This document shows positions 17,652-26,218 of a stretch of 64,000 nucleotides of DNA, one piece after another. Below the pieces are notes generated by a model. It was not told the DNA's origin. It made no database searches and saw only the letters and a program-made list of their open reading frames with translations. The DNA lies in NCBI GenBank assembly GCA_964639955.1, contig CAZXGJ010000004.1:1-64000 (forward strand). The letters are read 5' to 3'. Position numbers and translations under genes: made by a program. Positions within the stretch are counted from its first letter, which is position 1; each line of letters opens with the position of its first letter. The stretch comes from IGN2 sp964639955. Its GTDB lineage: Bacteria; Bacteroidota; Ignavibacteria; Ignavibacteriales; Ignavibacteriaceae.

Positions 17652-19280
17652 TTACATCCTTTCGGGTGCCGATACACCCAGAATCTGCAGCCCGTTTTTT
17701 ATAACTATACTGGCAGCAACTGCCAGTGCAAGTCTTGCTTCAGCCAGAGTTTTTTCGCTTCCGAGGATTCGGTGGAATGTATAAAATTTATGAAAAGCTG
17801 CTGCAAGCTCTTCAAGGTAAACACAAATTCTTTGCGGTTCATAATTTTCAGTACTGTATAAAATTTCTTCTTCAAAATTATGAATTTTCTTAAGCAGCTT
17901 TTGTTCTTCATCAGCTTTAAGCAGATAAAGATTACCGGTTTGCGGTTTAAGATTTTCAGATTCTACCGCTCTAATAATTGAACAAATCCTTGCATGTGCA
18001 TATTGCAAATAAAAAACAGGGTTCTCTTCCGATTGTTTCTTTGCCAGAGATAAATCAAAATTCATATGCGATGAAACAGACCTCATATTAAAAAAGTAAC
18101 GAACCACATCTCTGCCAACTTCATCAACAAGCTCGTCAAGAGTTATATAGTTCGCTTTACGGGTAGACATTTTAACAGCCTCTCCGCCTTCCATTATTGT
18201 TACAAACTGATGAATAAGGACCTTTACTTTTGAATTATCATATCCTAATGATGTCAGCCCTGCCAGAACATCCGGATAAGTTGCATTATGATCAGAGCCG
18301 AACAGATCTACCATCAGGTCATAACCACGTTCAAATTTTGTAATATGATATGCTATATCGGGCAGCCTGTATGTCGGTTCACCGGTTGCTTTTACAATTA
18401 CTTTGTCATCCTGCTTGCCCAATTCTGAAAGCTTTAACCAGACTGCATTATCTTTTTCATAAGATAGGCCGGCAGATTTAAATCTTTCAAGCAGATTTTT
18501 AATTCTTCCGTCTTCATAAAGGGAATTTTCATTATAAAATATTTTATGCCTTACACCAATTCGTTTAAGGCTCTGCCTGATATCATTAAAAATTTCTGCT
18601 TCCGCAGTTTCTTTAAATTTTCCATCAGGTGGTTCATCCTTCAGCTTTTCACCGAATTCAGCGAACAGCCTGGCCGCAATTTCCTTTATATAATCGCCCT
18701 GATAATATTCGGCCGGGAACTCATTTTTTTCACCAAGCAGTTCAAGATAGCGGAGCTTTACTGAATCTCCCAGAACTCTCATCTGCCTGCCTGCATTATT
18801 AAAATAGTATTCACGATCCACTTCATACCCGATCCATTCAAGCATATTGGCTATTGTATCTCCAACAACTGCGTTTCTTCCGTGTCCGACAGTTAAAGGC
18901 CCGGTAGGGTTAGCAGATACAAATTCAACATTTGCCCTCTTACCTTTATATTTACCTGTTTTACCGAAATCAGACTGCTGAGCTAAAACTTTTTTGATAA
19001 TTTCAGAAATGTATTCGGTTGTGAAGAAAAAGTTAATGAAACCCGGTCCGGCAATCTCTGTTTTAGAAATTATCTTTTCATCAGGATTTAAATTAGAAAG
19101 AATTTCCCGTGCAATATCTTTTGGATTTCTCTTTAGTTTTTTTGAGAGAAGCATTGCTGCATTACAGGAAAGGTCGCCGTGATTTTCTGATTTCGGAGTA
19201 TCAAATAAAAGCTCAGTATCTTTTAGATATTCAAGCTTATTCTTGGCCTCGCCGAAAATTTTATTTAAATAATTTTTCAA
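17652..19280 (-). CDS. argS: Arginyl-tRNA synthetase
   Basis: A 542-residue class Ia synthetase charging tRNA-Arg. The N-terminal Add-1 domain comes first, then the HIGH-type motif in ANPTGPLTVGHGRNAV (GHGR, ~127), the KMSKS-like loop VKMSTRKANYITLDELV (~370), and the C-terminal anticodon-binding domain ending in GVSAPERM. The start is TTG at 19280, which fits the usual M-K-N-hydrophobic opening. It converges with comF. Its partner tRNA-Arg(CCG) is found at 33.4 kb. Confidence 0.97.
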   Translation of the reverse strand: MKNYLNKIFGEAKNKLEYLKDTELLFDTPKSENHGDLSCNAAMLLSKKLKRNPKDIAREILSNLNPDEKIISKTEIAGPGFINFFFTTEYISEIIKKVLAQQSDFGKTGKYKGKRANVEFVSANPTGPLTVGHGRNAVVGDTIANMLEWIGYEVDREYYFNNAGRQMRVLGDSVKLRYLELLGEKNEFPAEYYQGDYIKEIAARLFAEFGEKLKDEPPDGKFKETAEAEIFNDIRQSLKRIGVRHKIFYNENSLYEDGRIKNLLERFKSAGLSYEKDNAVWLKLSELGKQDDKVIVKATGEPTYRLPDIAYHITKFERGYDLMVDLFGSDHNATYPDVLAGLTSLGYDNSKVKVLIHQFVTIMEGGEAVKMSTRKANYITLDELVDEVGRDVVRYFFNMRSVSSHMNFDLSLAKKQSEENPVFYLQYAHARICSIIRAVESENLKPQTGNLYLLKADEEQKLLKKIHNFEEEILYSTENYEPQRICVYLEELAAAFHKFYTFHRILGSEKTLAEARLALAVAASIVIKNGLQILGVSAPERM

Positions 19281-19355
19281 AAAAATCTCTTATAAATATC
19301 AATTAAATTTTACTTTTTACGCTGAGAGCTGATGTAAATTTAATCAAACAGATCT

Positions 19356-19730
19356 TTAATTCTTTGCTGTTAGTTTCTCTACCGGTTCGTCTTTAATAAT
19401 TTTTGCGGGCGCGTCTCCCCATAATTTTTCAAGATTATAGAATTGCCTGGTATCTTTACGGAAAATGTGAACAACAACATCAACATAATCCAGCAGCACC
19501 CAGGATAAAGACTTAAAGCCTTCTTTATGCCAGCAGTTAATTCCCTCCTTGCTTAAAGCTTCATCGACCTGATCGGCAATAGCTTTAACCTGTACGTCTG
19601 AATCGGCAGAGCATATAACAAAATAATCCGTAAAGGATGCAAGTTTCTTCAAGTCCAAAATCATTACATCGTAACCCTTTTTAACGAAGATTTGCTGAAC
19701 AATCTTCAATGCAAATTTTCCTGAATCCAA
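19356..19730 (-). CDS. rsfS: Ribosome silencing factor RsfS
   Basis: A 124-residue RsfS/Iojap protein, which binds ribosomal protein uL14 and blocks subunit joining when nutrients are low. The hallmarks are LDLKKLASFTDYFVICSADSDVQVKAIAD and WVLLDYVDVVVHIF near residue 90. The start is TTG at 19730, one base past the stop of the LytR_C gene, so the two are coupled. Confidence 0.95.
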   Translation of the reverse strand: MDSGKFALKIVQQIFVKKGYDVMILDLKKLASFTDYFVICSADSDVQVKAIADQVDEALSKEGINCWHKEGFKSLSWVLLDYVDVVVHIFRKDTRQFYNLEKLWGDAPAKIIKDEPVEKLTAKN

Positions 19731-19731
19731 T

Positions 19732-20217
19732 TTAGGACCTCTTTCTTAATGGTAAAATCTTTTGATAATCTTTTCCAAGAATTACCGAAACATCCAGCAG
19801 ATATTCTTTATTAACCTGGCTGATAATATTATCCTCACTCAGCCCCATGGCAAGGGCAACCTGCACTGCCTGGTAGATGCTTCCGGTTCTGTCGATTATT
19901 ATCGATTTTTCAACTTCAAAGGACCGGTAGTTGCCGATATTCACTACATCAAAACTGTTCCTTCGAAGGTAATCTGTAAGTTTATCTGCAATTCCTTTGG
20001 TTCCGCAGCCATTAAGAACTTCTACCCGGATTTTTCTTTTTAATGAATCTGATTGGATAACTTCAGCTGGTTCATTTTCCAGGTGAAGCACATTTAAGCC
20101 AAGATTATAGAGCAAGAATAAATTTATAAATACAAGGAGGATGATTGAAATGCTTCCGAGAAGCGAAACAGATTTTTTTTGTTTACTGGTATCGATGGTT
20201 TCCTGATTCTTCAGCAC
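19732..20217 (-). CDS. LytR_C-domain membrane protein
   Basis: A 161-residue protein with one membrane helix (residues ~18-38, LLGSISIILLVFINLFLLY) and a C-terminal LytR/CpsA/Psr C-terminal domain: KIRVEVLNGCGTKGIADKLTDYL, followed by DRTGSIYQAVQVALAMG. It lacks the LCP catalytic domain, as often seen in Bacteroidota and Chlorobiota, where it sits next to rsfS. It is likely a periplasm-facing accessory of cell-wall or capsule assembly; this is inference. The start is GTG at 20217. Confidence 0.85.
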   Translation of the reverse strand: MLKNQETIDTSKQKKSVSLLGSISIILLVFINLFLLYNLGLNVLHLENEPAEVIQSDSLKRKIRVEVLNGCGTKGIADKLTDYLRRNSFDVVNIGNYRSFEVEKSIIIDRTGSIYQAVQVALAMGLSEDNIISQVNKEYLLDVSVILGKDYQKILPLRKRS

Positions 20218-20239
20218 TTAATTTTGTTTCTAATAACTC

Positions 20240-20755
20240 TTACTCTGACTTTAATGGTAATTCCTGCTGATGCAGATTCTGATCGTCGTATAAAAAGGGT
20301 GAATAATAACCGTAAAAAGGATTGTAGTACCCATAACCATAAGGCATATTCCTGTATTGCAGATGCACGGAAAAATCTTTCCAGGGTCTGTAGTTCAATG
20401 CAGCATTGCTTATATAAATTCCCGAAAGATTTTTCTGAAATTGTTCACCCAGAGTACTATAAGGTGAGTAAACTGCGCTTATATCAAGCTGCATATTAAA
20501 ATCATCGGAGATTCTGTAAAACATACTGTTAGTGTAAGAAGTAAGGGATATTCCCTGCCCAGCAAAAGAGGAATAACTTGCATTAAAAGAATGCCGCATT
20601 AAAAAATTATCTGAGTTGAGGAATCCGAAGAGAAAATTCTGATCCCCTGAAATAATTCCATCCTTAACACTTGGCTGCTGTGTTCCATTGTTTTTAAACT
20701 GCCCGTGTACCGGCAAAGCTAAAATAACAATGACAATGAATACTGTTAATTTCAT
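20240..20755 (-). CDS. Secreted protein of unknown function
   Basis: A 171-residue protein with a signal peptide (MKLTVFIVIVILALPVHGQ). The body is rich in aromatic residues and Asn/Ser (GYGYYNPFYGYYSPF near the end) and has alternating strands (FNMQLDISAVYSPYS, DFSVHLQYRNMPYG) that suggest a small outer-membrane beta-sheet or surface protein. I do not recognise a family. It lies 22 bp upstream of the LytR_C gene and may head a three-gene unit with it and rsfS. Confidence 0.75.
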   Translation of the reverse strand: MKLTVFIVIVILALPVHGQFKNNGTQQPSVKDGIISGDQNFLFGFLNSDNFLMRHSFNASYSSFAGQGISLTSYTNSMFYRISDDFNMQLDISAVYSPYSTLGEQFQKNLSGIYISNAALNYRPWKDFSVHLQYRNMPYGYGYYNPFYGYYSPFLYDDQNLHQQELPLKSE

Positions 20756-20844
20756 ATTATATCCAATTTGCTTACTGAATTTTAGTCAATAACAATTCTA
20801 AAATCAAGATAAATTTTATAAAGCCGGTATAATTTTTAAGGGGT

Positions 20845-21192
20845 TTACCTGATTCTGTTGTTTTTGTTAACCAATACAATACGGGGTTTCAATTTACGGG
20901 CTTCATCATCATCCATTTGCGCATAAGAAAGAATAATTACTTCGTCGCCAACAGAACCAAGCCTGGCAGCAGGACCATTCAGGCAAATAATTCCGCTGCC
21001 TGCAGGACCTTCGATTGCATAAGTATCCAGCCTTGCACCGGTATTAAAATTTAACACCTGAACTTTTTCATACTGAATAATATCTGCAGCATTCAATAAT
21101 TCCTTATCCACCGTAATGCTTCCTTCATAGTAAAGCTCAGCCATGGTTACCGTTGCACGGTGAATTTTTGATTTAAACATTTCTCTTTTCAT
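20845..21192 (-). CDS. panD: Aspartate 1-decarboxylase
   Basis: Makes beta-alanine for pantothenate and CoA. The pyruvoyl-forming cleavage site is present as YYEGSITVDKELL (cut between Gly and Ser). FNTGARLDTYAIEGPAGSGIICLNGPAARL and the DEVIILSYA segment are typical of the family. I placed the start at the ATG at 21192 (MKREMFKSKIHRATVT, 115 residues); an ATG at 21180 (MFKSKIHRATVT) is equally family-like, and one at 21219 adds nine residues not seen in the family. No other pan gene is adjacent. It is divergent from the amidotransferase gene. Confidence 0.95.
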   Translation of the reverse strand: MKREMFKSKIHRATVTMAELYYEGSITVDKELLNAADIIQYEKVQVLNFNTGARLDTYAIEGPAGSGIICLNGPAARLGSVGDEVIILSYAQMDDDEARKLKPRIVLVNKNNRIR

Positions 21193-21345
21193 TATCCAGA
21201 TTCCGGTTTTTATTTGCATTCGAAATATAGCTATTGCCTTTTCTCAGTTTCAAGGTAACAATTCGTCTTGGCTTATTTCTTTTTTAGAGAATTTAACTAA
21301 TTTATCATCAGTTTTTAAGACCAGTTTATAAGAAGTAAATTTTTT

Positions 21346-21924
21346 GTGAAAATTTTAGTTATAGATAATTACGATTCGTTTACTTTCAACCTTGTGCAGC
21401 TGATTGGAAAAAGTAAACACAGCCTGCACGTTGTTCGGAATGATGAAATAACTCTGCCGGATATTAGGGTAATTAAGCCGGAAAAAATTTTAATTTCCCC
21501 TGGACCGGGCAGACCTGAAAATTCAAACCTTTCCCTGGAAGTTATTAAAGCTTTCGGTTCGAAGATTCCTATACTGGGTGTTTGCCTTGGAATGCAGGCA
21601 ATTTGTTATGTATTTAACGGGGAGATAATCAACGCAAAAAAAATTTTTCATGGAAAGATTTCAACAATAAGGCATAACAACGAAGGTATATTTAAGAACA
21701 TTCCTCAGAATTTTGAAGCGATGAGATACCATTCGCTGATTGTTAAACGGAAAACACTACCGGCAGAATTGGAAATAACTGCATCAAATGAACAGGAAGT
21801 TGTAATGGGTATCCGGCACAAAAACTACCCGATAAACGGAATACAATTTCACCCGGAATCTATCCTTACACCGGCAGGAAAGCAAATAATTAATAATTGG
21901 CTGGATTTAAGTATTACGCAGTAA
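21346..21924 (+). CDS. Class I glutamine amidotransferase (TrpG/PabA type)
   Basis: A 192-residue amidotransferase subunit supplying ammonia for anthranilate or p-aminobenzoate synthesis. Motifs are IDNYDSFTFNLVQ at the start, the oxyanion loop SPGPGRP, the nucleophile Cys in LGVCLGMQAI (~78), and the catalytic His/Glu in GIQFHPESIL (~168). The start is GTG at 21346. No trpE or pabB partner is nearby, so the choice between trpG and pabA is open; it may serve both. The gene stands alone. Confidence 0.9.
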   Translation: MKILVIDNYDSFTFNLVQLIGKSKHSLHVVRNDEITLPDIRVIKPEKILISPGPGRPENSNLSLEVIKAFGSKIPILGVCLGMQAICYVFNGEIINAKKIFHGKISTIRHNNEGIFKNIPQNFEAMRYHSLIVKRKTLPAELEITASNEQEVVMGIRHKNYPINGIQFHPESILTPAGKQIINNWLDLSITQ

Positions 21925-21990
21925 TAATCTGGCTGAGATACTTCCGCTATGCTTTAACCAATTCCCTTAAATATTACTGGCAAATATTTT

Positions 21991-22446
21991 TCAATCAACC
22001 TGAACAATCATTTCAATTTCCACCGCAGAGTCAAGAGGCAATTCACTTACACCCACAGCACTTCTAACATGCCTGCCATTTTCACCAAAAATTTTTTCAA
22101 GCAATTCAGAGGCGCCGTTTGCAACTTTCGGCTGAGCTGTAAACCCTTCGGCACTATTTACAAAAACTGTAAGTTTAACAATTCTCTTTATTCTCTCCAG
22201 ATCCTTAATAACATCTTTTACGGCACTTAAGCAATTCATTAAACATAATTCTGCTGCCTTTCTTCCCTCTTCTTCAGAAAGATCTTTACCGATTTTACCT
22301 GTAAATATAATTTTCCCATCAGCAGCCGGAACTTGTCCTGAAGTTAATACAAGATTTCCCGTTTGAATCGAAGGAATGTAAGCTGCAAGAGGTTTTGGTG
22401 CCGGAGGAAGAGCAAATCCAAGTTGTTTAATTTTTTCTTCTATCAT
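21991..22446 (-). CDS. RidA/YjgF-family protein
   Basis: A Rid-family protein of about 151 residues; these trimers hydrolyse reactive enamine/imine intermediates. The signature is HVRSAVGVSELPLDSAVEIEMIVQV, with the conserved Arg that binds the substrate carboxylate. The start is placed at the ATG at 22446, which has a CGGAG sequence about 6 nt upstream, rather than a GTG at 22467. The N-terminal extension (KQLGFALPPAPKPLAAY) puts it with the longer TdcF-like subgroup. It is divergent from mazG across ~90 bp. Confidence 0.9.
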   Translation of the reverse strand: MIEEKIKQLGFALPPAPKPLAAYIPSIQTGNLVLTSGQVPAADGKIIFTGKIGKDLSEEEGRKAAELCLMNCLSAVKDVIKDLERIKRIVKLTVFVNSAEGFTAQPKVANGASELLEKIFGENGRHVRSAVGVSELPLDSAVEIEMIVQVD

Positions 22447-22539
22447 TTGTAACTCCGAGTTATTCACTTATTTTATTTTCTTAAATTTGATTGAATAGAA
22501 TGTTAAATTTTTTATTACATAAATATAAGGAATAGCTGA

Positions 22540-23301
22540 ATGACCGGTTCCAGGTTCAATGAGTTTGTAGAGATAGTTAAAAGATTAAGGAGGGAATGCC
22601 CGTGGGATAGAGAGCAGACAAACGACTCGATAAAAGCTGCTACAATTGAAGAAACTTATGAAGTTGTAGAAGCAATTGAAAGGAAAGATTATGAAAATTT
22701 AAAGAGCGAATTGGGCGATTTGCTCTTACATGTTGTGTTCCATACAATCATCGCCTCAGAAATCCATGATATTACGATTGATGATGTAATTGATTCGATT
22801 AAAAATAAGCTTATAAGAAGACATCCGCACGTATTTGGCAATGTTCAGGTTTCCGGATCGGAGGAAGTGAAAAAAAACTGGGAAGAGATTAAACTTAGTG
22901 AAGGCAGAAACTCTGTTCTGGACGGAGTGCCGGAAATTTTGCCGGCATTGCAGAGAGCACACAGGCTGCAGGAGAAAGCTGCCAAAGTGGGTTTTGACTG
23001 GGAAAGAAAAGAAGATGTCTGGAAAAAAGTTATCGAAGAAATTGAAGAGATGCATCGGTCTGAGAAAGAAGGTGACTATGATAAGCTGGAAGACGAGATC
23101 GGCGATGTGCTTTTTGCAATGGTGAATTATTCTAGATTTCTTGGTGTAAACCCGGAGAATGCACTGAGAAGAACTAATTCAAAATTTATAAAGAGGTTCA
23201 GCTTTGTGGAAAAGAAAGTACTGGAATCCGGGAAAAAATTAATTGAATCGAATCTTACTGAAATGGATAAATACTGGGAGGAAAGTAAAAAACTGTATTA
23301 A
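22540..23301 (+). CDS. mazG: Nucleoside triphosphate pyrophosphohydrolase MazG
   Basis: A 253-residue two-domain MazG, which hydrolyses non-canonical or excess NTPs to NMPs. Domain 1 has the metal site ECPWDREQT and EETYEVVEAIE..ENLKSELGDLLLHVVFH (E-x-x-E and E-x-x-D helices). Domain 2 repeats this as EEIEEM...KLEDEIGDVLFAMVNYSRF. It ends 4 bp into the 3' end of the converging phoH gene. Confidence 0.96.
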   Translation: MTGSRFNEFVEIVKRLRRECPWDREQTNDSIKAATIEETYEVVEAIERKDYENLKSELGDLLLHVVFHTIIASEIHDITIDDVIDSIKNKLIRRHPHVFGNVQVSGSEEVKKNWEEIKLSEGRNSVLDGVPEILPALQRAHRLQEKAAKVGFDWERKEDVWKKVIEEIEEMHRSEKEGDYDKLEDEIGDVLFAMVNYSRFLGVNPENALRRTNSKFIKRFSFVEKKVLESGKKLIESNLTEMDKYWEESKKLY

Positions 23302-24266
23302 CCGTTGTTATCGTTCCTGCCGTTGAACTTTTCATAAGCATCAATTATGTCCTTAACAAGTTTATGCCTTACTACATCGCTGCGGTCAAAATATGCAAAG
23401 GCTACACCCTCAACGTTTGCAAGAATTTCCTTTGCCTGAACAAGCCCGCTTATTTGCTTTGGCGGTAAATCGATTTGAGTTATATCGCCTGTAATAATTG
23501 CACGGGAGTTTGCACCAAGCCTTGTTAAAAACATTTTCATCTGCATCGTGGTAGAATTTTGTGCTTCGTCAAGTATAACATAAGCATTATTGAGAGTTCT
23601 TCCGCGCATGTAAGCAAGCGGTACTATTTCTATTACTCTTTTCTCAATATAATTTTTCAATTTCTCAGAGGGAATCATATCATCGAGAGCATCATACAAA
23701 GGACGGAGATAAGGGTCAATTTTTTCCCTGAAATCGCCGGGTAAAAAGCCGAGACTTTCGCCTGCTTCAACCGCCGGCCTGGCTAAAACCAGTTTCTTAA
23801 CAATACCTTTCTTAAGAGCAGAGACCGCCACGGCCACGGCAAGATACGTCTTTCCCGTTCCTGCAGGGCCGATTGCAAAACAAATATCATTTTTTCGGGC
23901 AAGCATTAAATAATTTATTTGACCGGTTGTTCTTGCTTTAATAACATCTTTTTTTGTGTAAAGCACTATAGTATCATATTCTTCGGCTTCAATAATTTCT
24001 TTGCCTTCAGCAGTAAGATTCAAAATGGTCTCTACATCGTTTGCTGTTAATTTACCGCTGGTATTCAGAACATAGACCATTTCATTTAAAATTTTTTCAA
24101 TCAGTTCAACTTCTTCTGCCACTCCTTTAAGAATGAAATTATCTCCGCGTGCAGTTATTGTTGCATTAAACCGATCCTCAAGCACTTTCAGGTTGACGTC
24201 GTTCATGCCCAAAAAGCTAAGCATGTCAACATTGTCAATAACAACTTTTTTTTCTATTGCTGTCAT
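23298..24266 (-). CDS. PhoH-family ATPase
   Basis: A 322-residue PhoH-like protein. An N-terminal KH-like region precedes the ATPase core, which has Walker A AIGPAGTGKTYLAV (~145), Walker B YVILDEAQNST (~245), and the arginine/sensor motif ITGDITQIDLP. It is the shorter PhoH form without a PIN domain. The family includes phosphate-starvation-induced proteins and is usually near ybeY and RNA-processing genes, so an RNA helicase or nuclease partner role is likely. Tail-to-tail overlap of 4 bp with mazG. Confidence 0.93.
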   Translation of the reverse strand: MTAIEKKVVIDNVDMLSFLGMNDVNLKVLEDRFNATITARGDNFILKGVAEEVELIEKILNEMVYVLNTSGKLTANDVETILNLTAEGKEIIEAEEYDTIVLYTKKDVIKARTTGQINYLMLARKNDICFAIGPAGTGKTYLAVAVAVSALKKGIVKKLVLARPAVEAGESLGFLPGDFREKIDPYLRPLYDALDDMIPSEKLKNYIEKRVIEIVPLAYMRGRTLNNAYVILDEAQNSTTMQMKMFLTRLGANSRAIITGDITQIDLPPKQISGLVQAKEILANVEGVAFAYFDRSDVVRHKLVKDIIDAYEKFNGRNDNNG

Positions 24267-24284
24267 ATTAAAGTTTAAATAGAA

Positions 24285-24317
24285 AAACCCTTATCCAAAC
24301 GGAATGGACAAGGGTTT
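24285..24317 (-). terminator. Terminator after the LysM-protein gene
   Basis: On the minus strand the arms AAACCCTTGTCCA and TGGATAAGGGTTT pair over 12 of 13 positions around a short loop and run into a U-rich tail (TTCTATTT). It lies about 35 bp after the stop of the LysM gene and also separates it from phoH. Confidence 0.75.
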
Positions 24318-24351
24318 GTTAAAGAAATATTTAGTGATCATCAAAAAGATT

Positions 24352-25035
24352 TTACTGAACCGGAGCCGGTTTGTAATTGCTTCTTAATTTTTCATACTTT
24401 GTTTTTTCTTCCTCGGTCAGTGGTGGAATCTGGAATACCTGGTCGGGATAAATCAAATCAGGATTTTTGATTTTATCGCGGTTAGCTTTGTAGATAACCG
24501 GCCAGGCAAAACCGTTGCCGTAATGCTCTTTCTTTTTAGCAATACCCCAGAGATGGTCACCTTTAACAACTTTGTAAGAAATTACAGGTGGTGCATCGAT
24601 CCACTCATCGAGGGCTTTCTGCATTTTATTGTGCACTTTGTCAAAGAATTCCGGCAGAGCACTTATTTTATTCATCTTTAAGGCGTCGAGATCAGCCTGC
24701 CGGTCTGCTTTTGGTCCTTCTTTTCTTTTGATCTTACCATCCAGCTCATTAACAGCTTTTCTGAAATTATCGACATCACTTCTTGTAGCACCAACGAGTG
24801 CATAAAGTTCATCGATACATTCTTCAGGATCCTGCAATCCTGCCAGAGTAGCGTTGAGGTTATCAAGATCTGCATTTAAAGCTTCAATCTCAGACATCAA
24901 AGCTTGTTTTTTGCCCGTTAAACGGGTCATTTCAGCTTCCCATTCCTCAACCGTCATCTCTTCCTGAGCGAAAGTGGAAAGAGATAAAAGAAACAACAGG
25001 GAAACCAATCCTAATAATAATTTTTTGAGTTTCAT
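24352..25035 (-). CDS. Exported coiled-coil protein with LysM domain
   Basis: A 227-residue protein: signal peptide (MKLKKLLLGLVSLLFLLSLSTFA), coiled coil with heptad-like Glu/Leu spacing (residues ~25-75, ALMSEIEALNADLDNL), a second charged helical part to ~140, and one C-terminal LysM domain (SYKVVKGDHLWGIAKKKEHYG and IYPDQVFQIPP, ~150-205). LysM binds peptidoglycan, so the protein probably bridges the cell wall and another envelope component in the periplasm. The upstream gene encodes a small coiled-coil lipoprotein, a likely partner. Confidence 0.88.
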   Translation of the reverse strand: MKLKKLLLGLVSLLFLLSLSTFAQEEMTVEEWEAEMTRLTGKKQALMSEIEALNADLDNLNATLAGLQDPEECIDELYALVGATRSDVDNFRKAVNELDGKIKRKEGPKADRQADLDALKMNKISALPEFFDKVHNKMQKALDEWIDAPPVISYKVVKGDHLWGIAKKKEHYGNGFAWPVIYKANRDKIKNPDLIYPDQVFQIPPLTEEEKTKYEKLRSNYKPAPVQ

Positions 25036-25079
25036 TTATTTACCTCCGATTTCAATTTTTTAATAAATTCCATTAAATA

Positions 25080-25355
25080 TTACTTGGGCAATTTTTCTAA
25101 GTTAGCCTTTGTTTCTTCTTTTTGCTTTTCGCATTCAGCAAGCTTTCTGTTGATGGTCTGAATTTCAGATTCGAGCTTAGCTCTTTCATCTTTTAAAGTG
25201 TTTGCTTCTGCTTCAAGCGACGTTACTTCCTGTCTCAGGGCTTCGAGCTCGGCAAGTTGTGCCTCGCTTAAGCCGCCGCAGCCTGCAAACAATGCTATGC
25301 TTATGAACAGCGCTGTGGTTAAGGCAGGTAATTTGAAGTTTTTAAGTAGGCTCAT
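25080..25355 (-). CDS. Small coiled-coil lipoprotein
   Basis: A 91-residue protein with a lipoprotein signal peptide (LPALTTALFISIALFAGCGG; Cys about residue 26 in the lipobox L-F-A-G-C). The mature part is almost one continuous coiled coil (EAQLAELEALRQEVTSLEAE, then KDERAKLESEIQTINRKL), similar in plan to Lpp, although no C-terminal Lys-Arg crosslinking motif is seen; it ends LEKLPK. It lies 44 bp upstream of the LysM gene, so it may tether the outer membrane together with that protein. Confidence 0.85.
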   Translation of the reverse strand: MSLLKNFKLPALTTALFISIALFAGCGGLSEAQLAELEALRQEVTSLEAEANTLKDERAKLESEIQTINRKLAECEKQKEETKANLEKLPK

Positions 25356-25514
25356 ATGTGACCTCCGATTAATTAAGTTTATGAATATTGGAAATAATGA
25401 ATAAGGATTATTATTACCCTTCCAAACTACAAATAGTATTCATGTAGTCGAAAATCCGATGTGGTTATATACTCAAATAGCTTAAAAAATTCAAATAAAA
25501 TGATAATTAATTCT

Positions 25515-26213
25515 TTAAATAATTCTTTTTTCTACAAAACTTGTATAGCCTTCTCTTGTTAAAATCAAATGGTCAAATACTGGTATATCCATTATTTTGC
25601 CTGCTTCCACTAGTTTCCTGGTTATTGAAATATCTTCCTCGCTTGGTTCGGGATTTCCGCTCGGGTGATTATGAATAAGAATTATGCTTGCCGAAGCACA
25701 ATCAATTGCTGCTTTATAAATTTCCCTCGGATGTACAATACTCGAATTAAGGTTGCCTATGGATATGGTTTCGTACTTAATTATTTTGTTTGCAGAATTC
25801 AAACAAACCACCATGAATTTCTCTTTCAGTTCATCTCTCAATAAAGGGATGAAAATTTGTGCAACATCACCCGGGGAGGTAATTTTACTGTTAGAAATTG
25901 TTCCTGACTGCGATTGTATTCGCCTGCTTATTTCAAACGCTGCAGCGAGTGTTGCTGCTTTATCATTACCGATTCCACTGACCTTTTTAAGCGCATCAAC
26001 CGACTTTAATGCCAGCCCGGCTAAATTGCTTTCCTTTTGTATTAATTCACGCGCTATTTCCAAAACCGATTTGCCTTTCTTTCCGGTTCTTAAAAGGATA
26101 GCAACCAGTTCAGCATCCGAAAGGCTGTTAACACCCCGCCGCCATAACTTCTCCCTCGGACGGTCATCCGAAGGAAGATCTTTTACTTTATACCTGCTGT
26201 ATTCTGTACTCAA
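25515..26213 (-). CDS. radC: RadC-family JAMM/MPN+ protein
   Basis: A 232-residue UPF0758/RadC protein. The N-terminal helix-hairpin-helix half (SDAELVAILLRTG, KVSGIGNDKAATLAAA) is followed by a JAMM metal site: HNHPSGNPEPSEEDISIT near residue 180 (H-x-H and the downstream Asp). Despite its name, a DNA-repair role is doubtful; members are linked with replication or mobile elements. The start is TTG at 26213, 5 bp after the stop of the upstream TPR/binding-protein gene. Confidence 0.93.
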   Translation of the reverse strand: MSTEYSRYKVKDLPSDDRPREKLWRRGVNSLSDAELVAILLRTGKKGKSVLEIARELIQKESNLAGLALKSVDALKKVSGIGNDKAATLAAAFEISRRIQSQSGTISNSKITSPGDVAQIFIPLLRDELKEKFMVVCLNSANKIIKYETISIGNLNSSIVHPREIYKAAIDCASASIILIHNHPSGNPEPSEEDISITRKLVEAGKIMDIPVFDHLILTREGYTSFVEKRII

Positions 26214-26218
26214 TTTTA

